Part shown: piece by piece, positions 49,233-59,841 of the stretch
Layout of the letters: each line of letters starts with the position of its first letter
How positions within the stretch are numbered: the first letter of the stretch is position 1
The notes under the pieces: generated by a model
Told to the model about the DNA's origin: nothing
Seen by the model: the letters and a program-made list of their open reading frames with translations, nothing else
Databases searched by the model: none
Translations under genes and position numbers: made by a program
Source: Cryobacterium arcticum
GTDB taxonomy: Bacteria > Actinomycetota > Actinomycetes > Actinomycetales > Microbacteriaceae
Assembly (NCBI RefSeq): GCF_003185895.1
Contig: NZ_QHLY01000010.1
Span: 1-64,000, forward strand
Length of the DNA: 64,000 nt
Reading direction: 5' to 3'

Positions 49233-50450
49233 CTAGCGGTGGGCGCGGCGGCCGCGCACGAAGCCGGCCGGGTCGTCGAGCAGGCCGGCGAAGGCCAATT
49301 CGGCCGCCCCCACCATCATCAGGTGCGAGCCCAGACTGGCCCGTTCGATCGCGACGGTATGGCCGATACTGCTCATCGAACGCACGATCATCGCCGCGGT
49401 CAGCTGTTCCCTGCCGACAGACAAGAGCGAGCCGAGGAAGCCGCCGAGCACCACGATTTCGGGATCGAACATGTTCACGAAGTTGGAGATGGCCTCGGAG
49501 AGAAGCTCGATCTGTCGGCGCACCTCGGCCAGCACGGCCGGGTCGCGGGACACACCGAGAGCGATGTCGAGGTCGTCCTGGTCGGCGCGGGGCAGCTTCA
49601 GCACAGCGAGGAGCCGGGCCATGCTCACCTCGGTCTCGAGGCAGCCGACCCGGCCGCAGTGGCACCGCACCCCCGCGCTATTGACCAGGGTGTGGCCGAG
49701 CTCGCCGGCGTAGCCGCTCGTGCCCCGCAGTGGGCTGCCGTTGATGATCAGGCCGCCGCCGATGCCGCTGGCGCTGCCGTTGAGGTAGACAAGGTCGTTG
49801 ATTCCCCTGGCCACCCCGAACATGCTCTCGGCGATGGCGCCCAGGCTGGCGTCGTTGCCGGCGAACACCGGGTAGTCGAGCGCCCGGGCCAGATCGCGGG
49901 CCAGGTTGGCATCCCGCCAGCCCAGGTGCGGCGCGATCAGCACCCGGCCGTCGGCCGAGTTCACCAGGGCCGGCACGGCGACCCCCACTCCGGCAATGCT
50001 GTAGCTCTGGTCGATCTCGCCGCGCATGCCGTCGACGATGGCCTTCACGGCGTTGACCGTCTCCGGCACGGTCGGCACCCGGGTGGTGTCGAACCGGATG
50101 CGCCGGATCACCTCGCCGCCCAACCCCACCAGCCCCACCGTGATGGCGTCAACGTCGGGGTAGACCGCGATCGCGGCCAGTCCCGGGTTAGGCACCACCT
50201 GGGGACTGGGCCGGCCCACCCGGCCGACCACGCTCTCCGGCTCCACCTCGAAAGCCATGCCCAGGTCGACGAGCTCGGCCACCAGGGCCGCGATCGTCGA
50301 CCGGTTGAGCCCGGTGCGCTTGGTGAGCTCGGCCCGGGAGCAGCCGCCGGCGTGGTGCAGCATCGTCATGACCATCGACAGGTTGTACCGCCGAAGCTGG
50401 TCATTGCTGGTTCCGCCCCGAACACCCAGGGTGGGTGGCGCTTGGCTCAC
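49233..50450 (-). CDS. ROK-family regulator, probable xylose repressor (XylR)
   Basis: 405 aa. wHTH MTMLHHAGGCSRAELTKRTGLNRSTIAALVAELVDLGMAF, ROK domain with GVGVAVPALVN, GNDASLGAIAESMFGVARGINDLVYLNGSASGIGGGLIINGSPLRG and an intact zinc motif VRCHCGRVGCLE (C263, C265, C270). Follows the xylose-type transporter genes after 59 nt, same strand, so possibly the last gene of that operon. XylR proteins of xyl operons are ROK members, and dyads fitting such a protein are found at the transporter, xylA and xylB promoters. Confidence 0.92.
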   Translation of the reverse strand: MSQAPPTLGVRGGTSNDQLRRYNLSMVMTMLHHAGGCSRAELTKRTGLNRSTIAALVAELVDLGMAFEVEPESVVGRVGRPSPQVVPNPGLAAIAVYPDVDAITVGLVGLGGEVIRRIRFDTTRVPTVPETVNAVKAIVDGMRGEIDQSYSIAGVGVAVPALVNSADGRVLIAPHLGWRDANLARDLARALDYPVFAGNDASLGAIAESMFGVARGINDLVYLNGSASGIGGGLIINGSPLRGTSGYAGELGHTLVNSAGVRCHCGRVGCLETEVSMARLLAVLKLPRADQDDLDIALGVSRDPAVLAEVRRQIELLSEAISNFVNMFDPEIVVLGGFLGSLLSVGREQLTAAMIVRSMSSIGHTVAIERASLGSHLMMVGAAELAFAGLLDDPAGFVRGRRAHR

Positions 50451-50509
50451 GGGTGGGTCACGGTCCTCTCGGGTGCGGTGCCCGACAGGAACGTCGGGTG
50501 GCGTCAGTA

Positions 50510-51727
50510 CTATCGTCCCCCAGCGCGCCGCTTGTTGAAGATATCAAACGCCACGGCCAGCAACAGCACCAGCCCCTTGATCGTCATCTGCCAGGCGGCA
50601 TCCACCGAAAGGATCGACAGGCCCATGTTGAGCACGCCCATCACCAGGCCACCGACCACGGCGCCCACGACGGTGCCGACACCACCCTGCACCGCGGCGC
50701 CACCGATGAAGACCGCGGCGATGGCGTCGAGTTCGTAGTTCTGCCCGGCCGAGGCGACCGCGCCGCCGGCACGGGCGGTCGAGACCACGCCGGCCAGACC
50801 CGCGAGCACGCCCATGTTGACGAAGATGTAGAAGTTGACCCACTTGGTCTTGACTCCGCTCATCACGGCAGCGAAGAGGTTGCCGCCCATCGCGTAGACG
50901 TGACGGCCGAACACCGTGCGATTGAGCACGAAGTTGTAGATCAGGATGAGCGCGGCGAGCACGATCAGGATGATCGGGGTGCCGCTGTAGTCGCTGAGCA
51001 GCCAAGCGAACCAGACGATGGCGATGGCGGCGATGCCGTTCTTGGTCCACATCGATGCCGCCGGTTCCCGCGGCAGGTCGAGCCGGCTCAGGGTGGCGCG
51101 GGTGCGCAGCTGGAACACGATCAGGGCCACAGCGGTGAGGATACCCAGCGCCAGGGTGAGCACGTCGCGCCCGCCCAGTTCGCCCAGGTACGACGGCAGC
51201 CAGCCGGCGCCGATCGCGGTGAACTCCGCCGGCAGGCCGCTGATGGTGCCGCCGGTGAGCAGCACCAGGGTCAGGCCGCGGAAGATGAGCATGCCGGCCA
51301 GGGTGACGATGAACGCCGGGATGCCGACGAACGCCACCCAGTATCCCTGCCAGGCGCCGACGACGGCGCCGACCAGGAGCGACACGATGACCGCGCCCCA
51401 CCAGGGCAGGCCCCAGTTGTTCATGCTGATCGCGGCGACCGCGCCCACCATGGCGACGACCGAGCCGACCGAGAGGTCGATGTGACCCGCGATGATCACG
51501 ATCACCATGCCGATCGCGAGGATCAGCACGTACGCGTTCTGTTGGATGAGGTTGTTCACGTTGCCGGGCAGCAGCAGACGGCCGTCGGTGAGGATCTGGA
51601 ACAGGATGACGATCACGGCCAGGGCGGCGACGATGCCGTACTGGCGGAGGTTGATCGAGAGCTTGGGGATGCGGCGCCTCACGGGGGGTTCGGTGGGCGC
51701 CTTGCTCGCTGGCGTGGTGGTGGTCAT
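50510..51727 (-). CDS. xylH: Monosaccharide ABC transporter permease (XylH/MmsB-like)
   Basis: 405 aa CUT2 permease with 10 or more TM segments. LINLRQYGIVAALAVIVILFQILTDGRLLLPGNVNNLIQQNAYVLILAIGMVIVIIAGHIDLSVGSVVAMVGAVAA and the typical NRTVFGRHVYAMGGNLFAAVMSGVKTKWVNFYIFVNMGVLAGLAGVV and LDAIAAVFIGGAAVQGGVGTVVGAVVGG are present. 5 nt after the ATPase gene. In xylose transporters this subunit is XylH; the multiple-sugar (MmsB/GguB) name is an alternative. Confidence 0.92.
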   Translation of the reverse strand: MTTTTPASKAPTEPPVRRRIPKLSINLRQYGIVAALAVIVILFQILTDGRLLLPGNVNNLIQQNAYVLILAIGMVIVIIAGHIDLSVGSVVAMVGAVAAISMNNWGLPWWGAVIVSLLVGAVVGAWQGYWVAFVGIPAFIVTLAGMLIFRGLTLVLLTGGTISGLPAEFTAIGAGWLPSYLGELGGRDVLTLALGILTAVALIVFQLRTRATLSRLDLPREPAASMWTKNGIAAIAIVWFAWLLSDYSGTPIILIVLAALILIYNFVLNRTVFGRHVYAMGGNLFAAVMSGVKTKWVNFYIFVNMGVLAGLAGVVSTARAGGAVASAGQNYELDAIAAVFIGGAAVQGGVGTVVGAVVGGLVMGVLNMGLSILSVDAAWQMTIKGLVLLLAVAFDIFNKRRAGGR

Positions 51728-51732
51728 CGCGC

Positions 51733-53265
<1,533 letters not shown>

Positions 53266-53290
53266 TGCGCTCTCCTGTTTGCTGATGGGC

Positions 53291-53316
53291 CGGGCACCCG
53301 GTTGCCCGGGTGCCCG
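53291..53316 (-). other. Stem-loop after the pentose-binding-protein gene
   Basis: CGGGCACCCGG (53291-53301) and CCGGGTGCCCG (53306-53316) around TTGC. Same place and same design as the other two binding-protein hairpins. Confidence 0.7.
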
Positions 53317-53365
53317 TCGAGGAGGCCGGCCCGCTCACCAGAGCAGGCCGGCCAGGGTCGGCTGG

Positions 53366-54487
53366 TTAGAGGCCGACATCCGATGCCTTGATGAAGCCGG
53401 AGTCGATGAGCTTGGACTGCACATCGTCCTTGACAACGACCTCGGGATCGAGCAGGAACGACGGCACGACCTTCTCGCCGTTGTCGTAGGTCTCGGTGTC
53501 GTTGACGGTGACGTCGTCGCCGGCCTGGATCTCCTGGATCATGGTGAAGACCTGCTCGCCGAGCGTGCGGGTGTCCTTCCAGACCGTCATGGACTGCTCA
53601 CCGTCGAGGATCGCCTTGACGTTGGCCTTGTCGGCGTCCTGTCCGGTGATGATCGGGTAGTCGGCACCCGGTGCGTAGCCGGCGGACTTCAGCGAGGCCT
53701 CGATGCCGATGGCCAGGCTGTCGTTCGGGGAGAGCACCACGTCGACCTTGTCGCCGCCGGTGTAGAACGACGACAGGCGGTTGTCCATTTCGGACTGCGC
53801 CTTGTCGCTGGCCCAGCCCTGGATGCCGATCGAGGCCCAGTCGTCGTTGGAGGCGGGCGACTGGCCGCTCGGAACGACGAGGACGCCGCTCTCGACGTAG
53901 GGCAGCAGCACGTCCCAGGCGCCGGAGAAGAAGAACTTGGCGTTGTTGTCGTCGGGGCTGCCGGCGAACGGTTCGATCGAGATCGGCCCGGTGGCGTTGG
54001 CCAGGTCGAGCTCGGACTCGATGAATTGGCCCTGCAGCTGGCCCACCTTGTAGTTGTCGAAGGTCGCGTAGTAGTCGACATCCGGGGTGCCGTTGATCAG
54101 GCGGTCATACGCGATGATCGTGGCGTCCTGCTTCTTGGCCTCGGCGAGCACCGGGGCGAGCACCTGACCGTCGACGGCGGCCACGACGAGGATCTTGGAT
54201 CCGCCGGCGACCTGGTTCTGGATCTGGCTGATCTGCTGGTCGGTCTTGTTGTCGGCGTACTGCAGGTCGACGGTGCAGTCGGCGTCTTCGAGCAGCGCCT
54301 TGAGCTGCTCACCGTCGTTGATCCAGCGTTCAAGCGAACGGGTCGGCATCGAGATGCCGACGTTGCAGTCGCCGCCGGCGGCTGCCTCGCCGCCTCCGGT
54401 CGATCCGCTGTCGCTGGCACAGGACGCGAGCGACAGGGCGAAGATGCCTGTGGCCGCGAGGGCGAGAATTTTCTTGGTCTTGGACAT
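53366..54487 (-). CDS. Monosaccharide-binding lipoprotein (ChvE/XylF-like)
   Basis: 373 aa from ATG 54487. Lipobox LASC around residues 20-23. Fold of the ChvE/GguA branch: CNVGISMPTRSLERWINDGEQLKALLEDADCTVDLQYADNKTDQQISQIQNQVAGGSKILVVAAVDGQVLAPVLAEAKKQDATIIAYDRLI and IEPFAGSPDDNNAKFFFSGAWDVLLPYV, SPNDSLAIGIEASLKSAGY, ITGQDADKANVKAILDGEQSMTVWKDTR. Binds a pentose or aldose; the xyl setting favours xylose. SD AGAGGAAA is upstream; the reading from 54583 was rejected. Confidence 0.93.
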   Translation of the reverse strand: MSKTKKILALAATGIFALSLASCASDSGSTGGGEAAAGGDCNVGISMPTRSLERWINDGEQLKALLEDADCTVDLQYADNKTDQQISQIQNQVAGGSKILVVAAVDGQVLAPVLAEAKKQDATIIAYDRLINGTPDVDYYATFDNYKVGQLQGQFIESELDLANATGPISIEPFAGSPDDNNAKFFFSGAWDVLLPYVESGVLVVPSGQSPASNDDWASIGIQGWASDKAQSEMDNRLSSFYTGGDKVDVVLSPNDSLAIGIEASLKSAGYAPGADYPIITGQDADKANVKAILDGEQSMTVWKDTRTLGEQVFTMIQEIQAGDDVTVNDTETYDNGEKVVPSFLLDPEVVVKDDVQSKLIDSGFIKASDVGL

Positions 54488-54660
54488 TGTTGGAGCTTTC
54501 CTCTCTGAGAGCTGCCAGTCACCACAGCCACCGGTGGACCGGTGGCTGCCAGAGGAGGAAATCGTGTCGCCCGCTCCCCCCACATTGGGTGAGCGAGTGT
54601 CAGGGTTACCTCCTTGTAACGGGACATCGCTGTGATTGACCCACCGCCAAAAGCGGCCTT

Positions 54661-54703
54661 TGTTGACGGACAGAACTTATCCCAGCATCTCGGCGTTTGA
54701 CAA
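54661..54703 (-). promoter_or_regulatory. Promoter of the pentose transporter operon with overlapping operator
   Basis: Minus strand: -35 TTGTCA (54703-54698), then GATAAG as -10 at spacing 16. A dyad TGTT-GACGGACAG-AACT (plus 54661-54677) overlaps -10 and start point. The 474-nt intergenic region (54488-54961) also holds the xylA promoter; the leader of this operon would be about 180 nt. Confidence 0.6.
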
Positions 54704-54907
54704 GGGGCAAATCTGAAATTCCCACCAAACGGGGGTTGCCCCGACTGGATTCGTGCCCGTGAGGCCAATTTGTGGGAGAAATCGTCGAAAGCATTCGACG
54801 AGTAGCACCGGCCCCCAAGCGGCACCGGACCGGGCAGGTGAATTTGTTGTGGCCGGGGTATTTCCAACGATGCATTTTTCGAACTGTACGAACCCGTCGC
54901 AGGTGTG

Positions 54908-54929
54908 TAATATGTTGGTAATTCCAACA
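54908..54929. promoter_or_regulatory. xylA -10 box with XylR operator
   Basis: TAATAT (54908-54913) is a -10 box; TGTTGGTAATTCCAACA (54913-54929) is a perfect dyad with 6-bp arms, covering the expected start point. This position predicts repression. A further TTTCCAACGAT half-site lies near 54861. Confidence 0.75.
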
Positions 54930-54961
54930 AATCGCCAATGAAGCTGAATCGGAGCACCGTC

Positions 54962-56152
54962 ATGTCCCTCACCCCCACCCCCGCCGACAAGTTCTCGTTC
55001 GGCCTGTGGACAATCGGCTATAACGGGGCTGACCCCTTCGGCGGGCCGACCCGCCCGCACCTGGACACCGTCGAGGCCGTCACCCGCCTCGCCGAACTCG
55101 GCGCATACGGCCTGACCTTCCACGACGACGACCTCTTCGCCTTCGGTTCCACGGATGCTGCCCGCCAGAAGGAGATCGACCGCCTCAAGCAGGTGCTCGC
55201 CGACACCGGCGTGATCGTGCCGATGGTCACCACCAACCTGTTCAGCGCCCCGGTCTTCAAAGACGGCGGCTTCACCTCCAACGACCGCGCCGTGCGCCGG
55301 TTCGCCCTGCGCAAGGTGCTGCGCAACCTCGACCTCGCCGCCGAGCTCGGCGCCAAGACGTTTGTGATGTGGGGTGGCCGCGAGGGCGCGGAATACGACG
55401 CCGCCAAGGACATCCGTTCGGCACTCGACCGCTACCGCGAGGCTGTCAACCTGCTCGGCGACTACGTCACCGACAAGGGCTACGACATCCGCTTCGCCAT
55501 CGAGCCCAAGCCCAACGAACCCCGCGGCGACATCCTGCTGCCCACCGTCGGCCACGCCATGGCATTCATCACCACCCTCGAGCGCCCCGAACTGGTGGGC
55601 GTCAACCCCGAGGTCGGCCACGAGCAGATGGCCGGGCTGAACTTCACGGCCGGCATCGCCCAGGCGCTCTACCAGGGCAAGCTCTTCCACATCGACCTCA
55701 ACGGCCAGCGCGGCATCAAGTACGACCAGGACCTGGTCTTCGGCCACGGCGACCTGCAGAACGCGTTCTCGCTCGTCGACCTGCTCGAAAACGGCGGACC
55801 GAACGGCGGCCCCTCCTACGACGGCCCGCGTCACTTCGACTACAAGCCGAGCCGCACCGAGGACATCACCGGCGTCTGGGAGTCCGCCGCGGCGAACATG
55901 CGCACCTACCTGCTGCTCAAGGAGCGCGCCGCGGCCTTCCGTGCCGACCCCGAGGTGCAGGAGCAGCTCGCGGCCAGCCGCGTGCCCGAACTGAGCGTGC
56001 CGACCCTGGCCGAGGGTGAGAGCTACGACGACTTCCTGGCCGACACGAGCGCGTACGAGGACTTCGCCCCGGAGGAGTACTTCGGCGGCAAGGGCTTCGG
56101 CTTCGTGAAGCTGCAGCAGCTGGCCCTCGAGCACCTGCTCGGCGCCCGCTAG
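54962..56152 (+). CDS. xylA: Xylose isomerase
   Basis: D-xylose to D-xylulose. 396 aa in line with actinobacterial enzymes, and the residue numbering matches Streptomyces: H54 and D57 (TFHDDD), metal ligands E181, E217, H220, D245, D255, D257 and D287. [13 protein letters not shown] near residue 20 and KPSRTED at the end are typical. ATG at 54962 has GGAG 7 nt upstream; an upstream in-frame ATG at 54938 would start inside the leader. Divergent from the pentose transporter and controlled by the dyad at 54913. Confidence 0.98.
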   Translation: MSLTPTPADKFSFGLWTIGYNGADPFGGPTRPHLDTVEAVTRLAELGAYGLTFHDDDLFAFGSTDAARQKEIDRLKQVLADTGVIVPMVTTNLFSAPVFKDGGFTSNDRAVRRFALRKVLRNLDLAAELGAKTFVMWGGREGAEYDAAKDIRSALDRYREAVNLLGDYVTDKGYDIRFAIEPKPNEPRGDILLPTVGHAMAFITTLERPELVGVNPEVGHEQMAGLNFTAGIAQALYQGKLFHIDLNGQRGIKYDQDLVFGHGDLQNAFSLVDLLENGGPNGGPSYDGPRHFDYKPSRTEDITGVWESAAANMRTYLLLKERAAAFRADPEVQEQLAASRVPELSVPTLAEGESYDDFLADTSAYEDFAPEEYFGGKGFGFVKLQQLALEHLLGAR

Positions 56153-56192
56153 CCCCTTCGCTTCACCCGCACCGTCTGCGGCGCACGACCAG

Positions 56193-56222
56193 CCCCGGCC
56201 AGGTCCTTCTGGCCGGGGTTTT
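56193..56222 (+). terminator. Rho-independent terminator of xylA
   Basis: CCCCGGCCAG (56193-56202), loop GTCCTT, CTGGCCGGGG (56209-56218), then TTTT. Confidence 0.9.
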
Positions 56223-56259
56223 GCGTGCTCGCGCCCGTGCCGCCGCGATTCGCGGGCAG

Positions 56260-56297
56260 CGCGCCGTTTCGCGCGTGGCGCGCCGGTTCGCGCGTGG
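56260..56297. repeat. Two 19-nt tandem GC-rich units
   Basis: CGCGCCGTTTCGCGCGTGG (56260-56278) and CGCGCCGGTTCGCGCGTGG (56279-56297), 18/19 identical, followed by a partial third (CGCGCC). Between the xylA terminator and the aldo/keto reductase gene stop. Confidence 0.8.
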
Positions 56298-56370
56298 CGC
56301 GCCACGGGCGCAGCGGCGCGTGACCCGCGCTTCTGCTGCGCCGCCGGATTGAGCGCGAGTTCAGCCCGGG

Positions 56371-57309
56371 TCAGGGGGTGTCGACGCCGATCTCGGGCGA
56401 CGGTGCGATCCGGTCGAGTGCGGTCCAAACCTCGTCGGGGACATCGATCGTGGCGTGGGCGACGGCCTCGTCGAAGCGCGCGCGGGTGCGCACCCCCACG
56501 ACTGTCGTGTCGACGAGCGGATGCCGCAGGCTGAATTGCAGGGCGAGGGCGGCGAGCGGGATCCCCGCTTCACCCGCGATGCGGGCGGCGGCGTCGACCG
56601 CGACCTGGGTCTCCGGTCGGATCGGGCCGTAGGCGTAGGTGCCGGCGAACCGGGGGTCGCCGGTGAGGATGCCCGCCCCGAACGGTGCGGCGTTCTCGAT
56701 GATCATGGAGCGGTCGCGGGCAGCCTGGAACAGCCCGGTGGCCGATCGGTCCACCAGGGTGAACCGGTTGTGGTTGATAACGGCGTCGAAGATGTCGGTC
56801 TCGACGAATCGTTGCAGCATGGACACGGGTCCCCCGGAGATACCGATATACCGGGCCACGCCGCGATCGCGCATGGCCACCAGGGCGTCGACGGCGCCGC
56901 CTTTCTGCATCACGGCGTCGAAACCGACGTTTTCCGGGTCGTGCAGGAAGAGCACATCGATGGAGTCCAGGCCGAGTCGGTCGAGTGACTGACGCAGGGA
57001 AAGTTCCATCTGGGCGGCGGAGAAGTCGTTGCGCTCGACGTTCCGGTCGAGTTTGGTCTGTACGAGCAGACCGGTTCGCACCGTACCGGCCAGCGCGCGA
57101 CCGATGACCTCCTCCGAATGCGAGTCACCGTAGATATTCGAGGTGTCGATGACGTTGGTGCCGAGCCGGCCGGCCGCGAAATCCGCGGCCAGGGTGTCGG
57201 TGGCGGCGTTCTCCGCCGCGGTCCTCGGTGACCAGCCGGAGGTGCCGAGCGTGAGTGGTGACATCGGGAGTGCCGGCGCGCCTGCGGGCCGGGGTTCGAG
57301 GGAGACCAT
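56371..57309 (-). CDS. Aldo/keto reductase
   Basis: 312 aa. Catalytic tetrad visible: D and Y in NVIDTSNIYGDSHSEEVIGRAL, K in VQTKLDR, H in VLFLHDPENV. A barrel of the D-threo-aldose/L-fucose dehydrogenase branch (DVLFLHDPENVGFDAVMQKGGAVDALVAMRDRGVARYIGISGG). Would oxidise or reduce an aldose with NAD(P); the xylose surroundings make an aldose substrate plausible. GTG/ATG at 57309. Downstream of a MarR regulator on the same strand. Confidence 0.9.
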   Translation of the reverse strand: MVSLEPRPAGAPALPMSPLTLGTSGWSPRTAAENAATDTLAADFAAGRLGTNVIDTSNIYGDSHSEEVIGRALAGTVRTGLLVQTKLDRNVERNDFSAAQMELSLRQSLDRLGLDSIDVLFLHDPENVGFDAVMQKGGAVDALVAMRDRGVARYIGISGGPVSMLQRFVETDIFDAVINHNRFTLVDRSATGLFQAARDRSMIIENAAPFGAGILTGDPRFAGTYAYGPIRPETQVAVDAAARIAGEAGIPLAALALQFSLRHPLVDTTVVGVRTRARFDEAVAHATIDVPDEVWTALDRIAPSPEIGVDTP

Positions 57310-57421
57310 GGTGTGAGGTTATTACGTCCTGCCCGGGTACGGCCAGCATCGGCTGCCACGGCGGCCCGGGTTAGTGCGGCCGACGGCGCCCGTATCCGCG
57401 CACTCGGCGCGCGCGGCGACG

Positions 57422-57943
57422 TCAGATGGCGGTGAGCCCGGGGTGGACGACGCGGTTGGGTTGCAGTTCGCTCTGGTCGAGGGTTGACGTCACCGCGGTC
57501 AGCAGCACCACCACTCGTTTGGATTCCCGGGTGGACAGCCCGGAGACGAGCAGGCTGAGGTCGGACTGGTGGTCGTGCAGGTTGTGGCTGACGGCCGTCG
57601 TGGCTTCCTCGGTGAGGTGCAGGAGCTTGCCGCGGCCGTCCTTGGGGTTGGCGGTACGGGTGAGGTAGCCCCGCACGATCAGGTGGGAGAGGATGACCGA
57701 GGTCGCACCGCTGGTCACGCCCAGGCTGCGGGACACGTCGATCGCGCGAGCGTCGAGGCCGAGGGTCGTCAGGCGGGCGATCACCTGCATCGCGCCGAGT
57801 TCATTGCCGCCGAGCCCGAGGCGGTCACGCAGTCGGGATTGGTAGAGAGCCTCGGCGTTCTGCAACAGGTAGAACGCGTCGACGACACCGTTCGGCGCGG
57901 CTGCCGGAAGGTTGCCGGCAAGTGGAGGAACGCTCGCGCTCAT
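57422..57943 (-). CDS. MarR-family transcriptional regulator
   Basis: 173 aa. Winged helix with LGLDARAIDVSRSLGVTSGATSVILSHLIVRGYLTRTANPKDGRGKLLHLTEEATTAV (recognition helix and wing with D-x-R). The N-terminal 20 residues are variable. It is 112 nt upstream of the aldo/keto reductase gene on the same strand, so the two may be co-transcribed. Ligand unknown. Confidence 0.92.
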   Translation of the reverse strand: MSASVPPLAGNLPAAAPNGVVDAFYLLQNAEALYQSRLRDRLGLGGNELGAMQVIARLTTLGLDARAIDVSRSLGVTSGATSVILSHLIVRGYLTRTANPKDGRGKLLHLTEEATTAVSHNLHDHQSDLSLLVSGLSTRESKRVVVLLTAVTSTLDQSELQPNRVVHPGLTAI

Positions 57944-58010
57944 GGGGACCTTTCGAGTGGGTCCGCGAGCATCCGAATTGAACGGTGAACATCCGCAGGG
58001 TATTCATAGA

Positions 58011-58023
58011 AGCACACTGTGCT
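58011..58023. promoter_or_regulatory. Palindrome AGCACACTGTGCT upstream of the MarR gene
   Basis: Perfect 13-mer with 6-bp arms, 68 nt before the MarR start. Could be the MarR operator; no second copy was found. Confidence 0.45.
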
Positions 58024-58070
58024 GCAATCCCCTATATACGGGGCGATACTGGCCCGGCCACCTGGCCCCG

Positions 58071-58106
58071 GAGTCGGGCCGCCCGCGAGCGCGGGCGGTC
58101 CGACTC
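58071..58106 (-). terminator. Terminator after the ice-binding protein gene
   Basis: 17-bp arms, 58071-58087 and 58090-58106 (GAGTCGGGCCGCCCGCG and its complement with one G-T pair), tight loop. Only 8 nt past the gene's stop. Confidence 0.75.
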
Positions 58107-58113
58107 GCGGCTG

Positions 58114-59538
58114 CTAGTTCGTGGCCCGGCGGCGACGGATGCCCACCACGGTGATCAGCGCGACGCCGATCAGGATGATCAGGCCGCCGACGAGGATCAC
58201 CGGGGTGGCGTTGCTGCCGGTCTCCGCCAGTGCCTTCGCGGTGGAGCCAGTGCCGGCACCGGTGCCGCCGCCACCGGTCGAGCCGGCGGCGGGGGTGGGT
58301 GTCGCCGTGGCGGTCGAGGTGGCCGTGGGGGTCGGTGTGGGCGTGGCCGTGTTACTCGGCGTCGGCGTTGCCGTGTTGCTCGGCGTCGGGGTGGGCGTCG
58401 GTGTCGGCGTGGTGGTCGGCGTCGGCGTCGGCGTCGGTGTCGCCGTATTGGTCGGCGTGGGCGTCGGCGTGGCCGTGTTCGTCGGGGTCGGGGTGGGTGT
58501 CGGGGTCACGACGACGGCCCGAGCAGTGTCGACCGTGTACTCGGCTGTCGCGTTCGGTGCCGTGCCGTTGCCCGCGGAGACGGTGAAGGTCGACGAACCG
58601 GGCGTGGTCGGCGTGCCGGAGATGGTTCCGGTGTCCTCATTCAGGCTGAGCCCGGCGGGCAGCTCACCCGAGCTGATCAGGAAGGTCGGCGTGGGGGTGC
58701 CCGTCGCGGTGACGGTGTGCGAATAGGGCGTGCCGGCCGTGGCATCGGCGGGCGCATCCGACGTGATCGTGGGAGCGACAGTGCCGGACGGGGTGCCGGG
58801 GGCGGCGCAACCGGTGGGGGCGGTGATCGTGTTGGTGTCCAGGGTCACCGCGGCGGTGCGGGCGAGCAGCCGGCCGACGATGGTGGCGCTCGTGGTCGCG
58901 GTGATCGACGTCTGCGCCAGCACAGTGCCCTGGAAGGCTGCGCCGGTACCGATGGTGGCGGAACTGCCGACCTGCCAGAACACGTTGCACGCGCTCGCAC
59001 CGCCGGTGATGATGATCCGGGTAGCAGAGCCGACGGTGAGGGTGGAGGCGGCTTGGAACACCCAGACCGAGTTGGCGCTGCCGGCGAGGGTGAGCTCGCC
59101 GTTGTTCGAGAGCGCAAGCGCCCCGCCGGTGTACACGCCGGGGGTCAGGGAGAGGCCGGAGAGTTCGCTGATGCCGGTCGTGGTGGGCGAGAGCGATGCG
59201 GCCACGTTGTAGGCGGTGGTGGTGTCGCGCTGCGCCTGCCGCGCGGCAGCATCCGTGGCGTGCACGCTGCCATTGACCAGTCCGTTGGGGGCGCCGGTGA
59301 ATCCGGTGATCGCCGTTCCGGGTGAGATGCCCAGATCGCCGTTGACCACGGTGGGTCCGGTGTTGGTGACGGCGCTGGCACCGAGAACGCCATACGTCGC
59401 GGCGGTGCCGAGGTTGATCGGACCGGTCGGGATGACCGCGGCAGAGGCGGAGGACACCGCGCCGATCGTGAGAGCCGCGGCGAGGCCGACGCTGGCCACC
59501 ACCGTGAACAATGGACGGGGACGGGAAGTGCTGGCCAT
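58114..59538 (-). CDS. Cell-wall-anchored ice-binding-like (DUF3494) protein
   Basis: 474 aa, surface exposed. Signal peptide with cleavage near ASA-A (~33). DUF3494 ice-binding domain about 40-245: [125 protein letters not shown]. Ig-like He_PIG domain about 254-336 ([33 protein letters not shown]). A T-P repeat linker about 345-415, then a Gly/Thr stretch, sortase motif LAETG (437-441), TM helix and RRRR. DUF3494 proteins bind ice or inhibit recrystallisation; the anchor would hold the cell to ice. Actual ice binding is not shown here. Confidence 0.92.
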   Translation of the reverse strand: MASTSRPRPLFTVVASVGLAAALTIGAVSSASAAVIPTGPINLGTAATYGVLGASAVTNTGPTVVNGDLGISPGTAITGFTGAPNGLVNGSVHATDAAARQAQRDTTTAYNVAASLSPTTTGISELSGLSLTPGVYTGGALALSNNGELTLAGSANSVWVFQAASTLTVGSATRIIITGGASACNVFWQVGSSATIGTGAAFQGTVLAQTSITATTSATIVGRLLARTAAVTLDTNTITAPTGCAAPGTPSGTVAPTITSDAPADATAGTPYSHTVTATGTPTPTFLISSGELPAGLSLNEDTGTISGTPTTPGSSTFTVSAGNGTAPNATAEYTVDTARAVVVTPTPTPTPTNTATPTPTPTNTATPTPTPTPTTTPTPTPTPTPSNTATPTPSNTATPTPTPTATSTATATPTPAAGSTGGGGTGAGTGSTAKALAETGSNATPVILVGGLIILIGVALITVVGIRRRRATN

Positions 59539-59841
59539 GGTGGCGCCTGACTGCGAGCGAGAGGCACTGGTTCGAGCGTCGACTACGCCCGCGTATCCCC
59601 CGGTACGTCACCGTACCCCAGAAGGGGGGTCAAAAGCACGAACTAGTTCACAGATTAAACGACAACCGGGCGGTTTGCCAGCTTCCCGGTAGTCGACCGG
59701 TACCGAGCTTGTGCCGCCAGTTCGTCGGCTGGCACCTCATCCGGCGCAGCTCACAACGAATTGGCGTTCCCGCCAGCTGCTGTGGACACCGATTCGGAAT
59801 AGGCTTTCCCTCTAGGCCGACGAGCCTTGAGAGGACCCCGC
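59539..59841. other. 303-nt gene-free region between ice-binding and LacI genes
   Basis: Holds the divergent promoters. A small hairpin GGTACG-TCAC-CGTACC lies at 59602-59617, followed by a C-rich/G-rich pair. I could not identify a convincing -35/-10 pair, riboswitch or operator. Confidence 0.4.

Noticed and set aside
49001..49665. Overlapping Arg-rich frames around 49.0-49.7 kb
   Set aside because: Repeat-containing intergenic DNA and the complement of the ROK gene; no coding signature.
58121..58726. Val/Gly repeat ORF on the plus strand, like a repeat protein
   Set aside because: It is the complement of the T-P spacer of the ice-binding protein.
59602..59617. Small hairpin as a riboswitch in the ice-binding gene leader
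   Set aside because: 16 nt with 6-bp stem only, no match to any riboswitch core I know.
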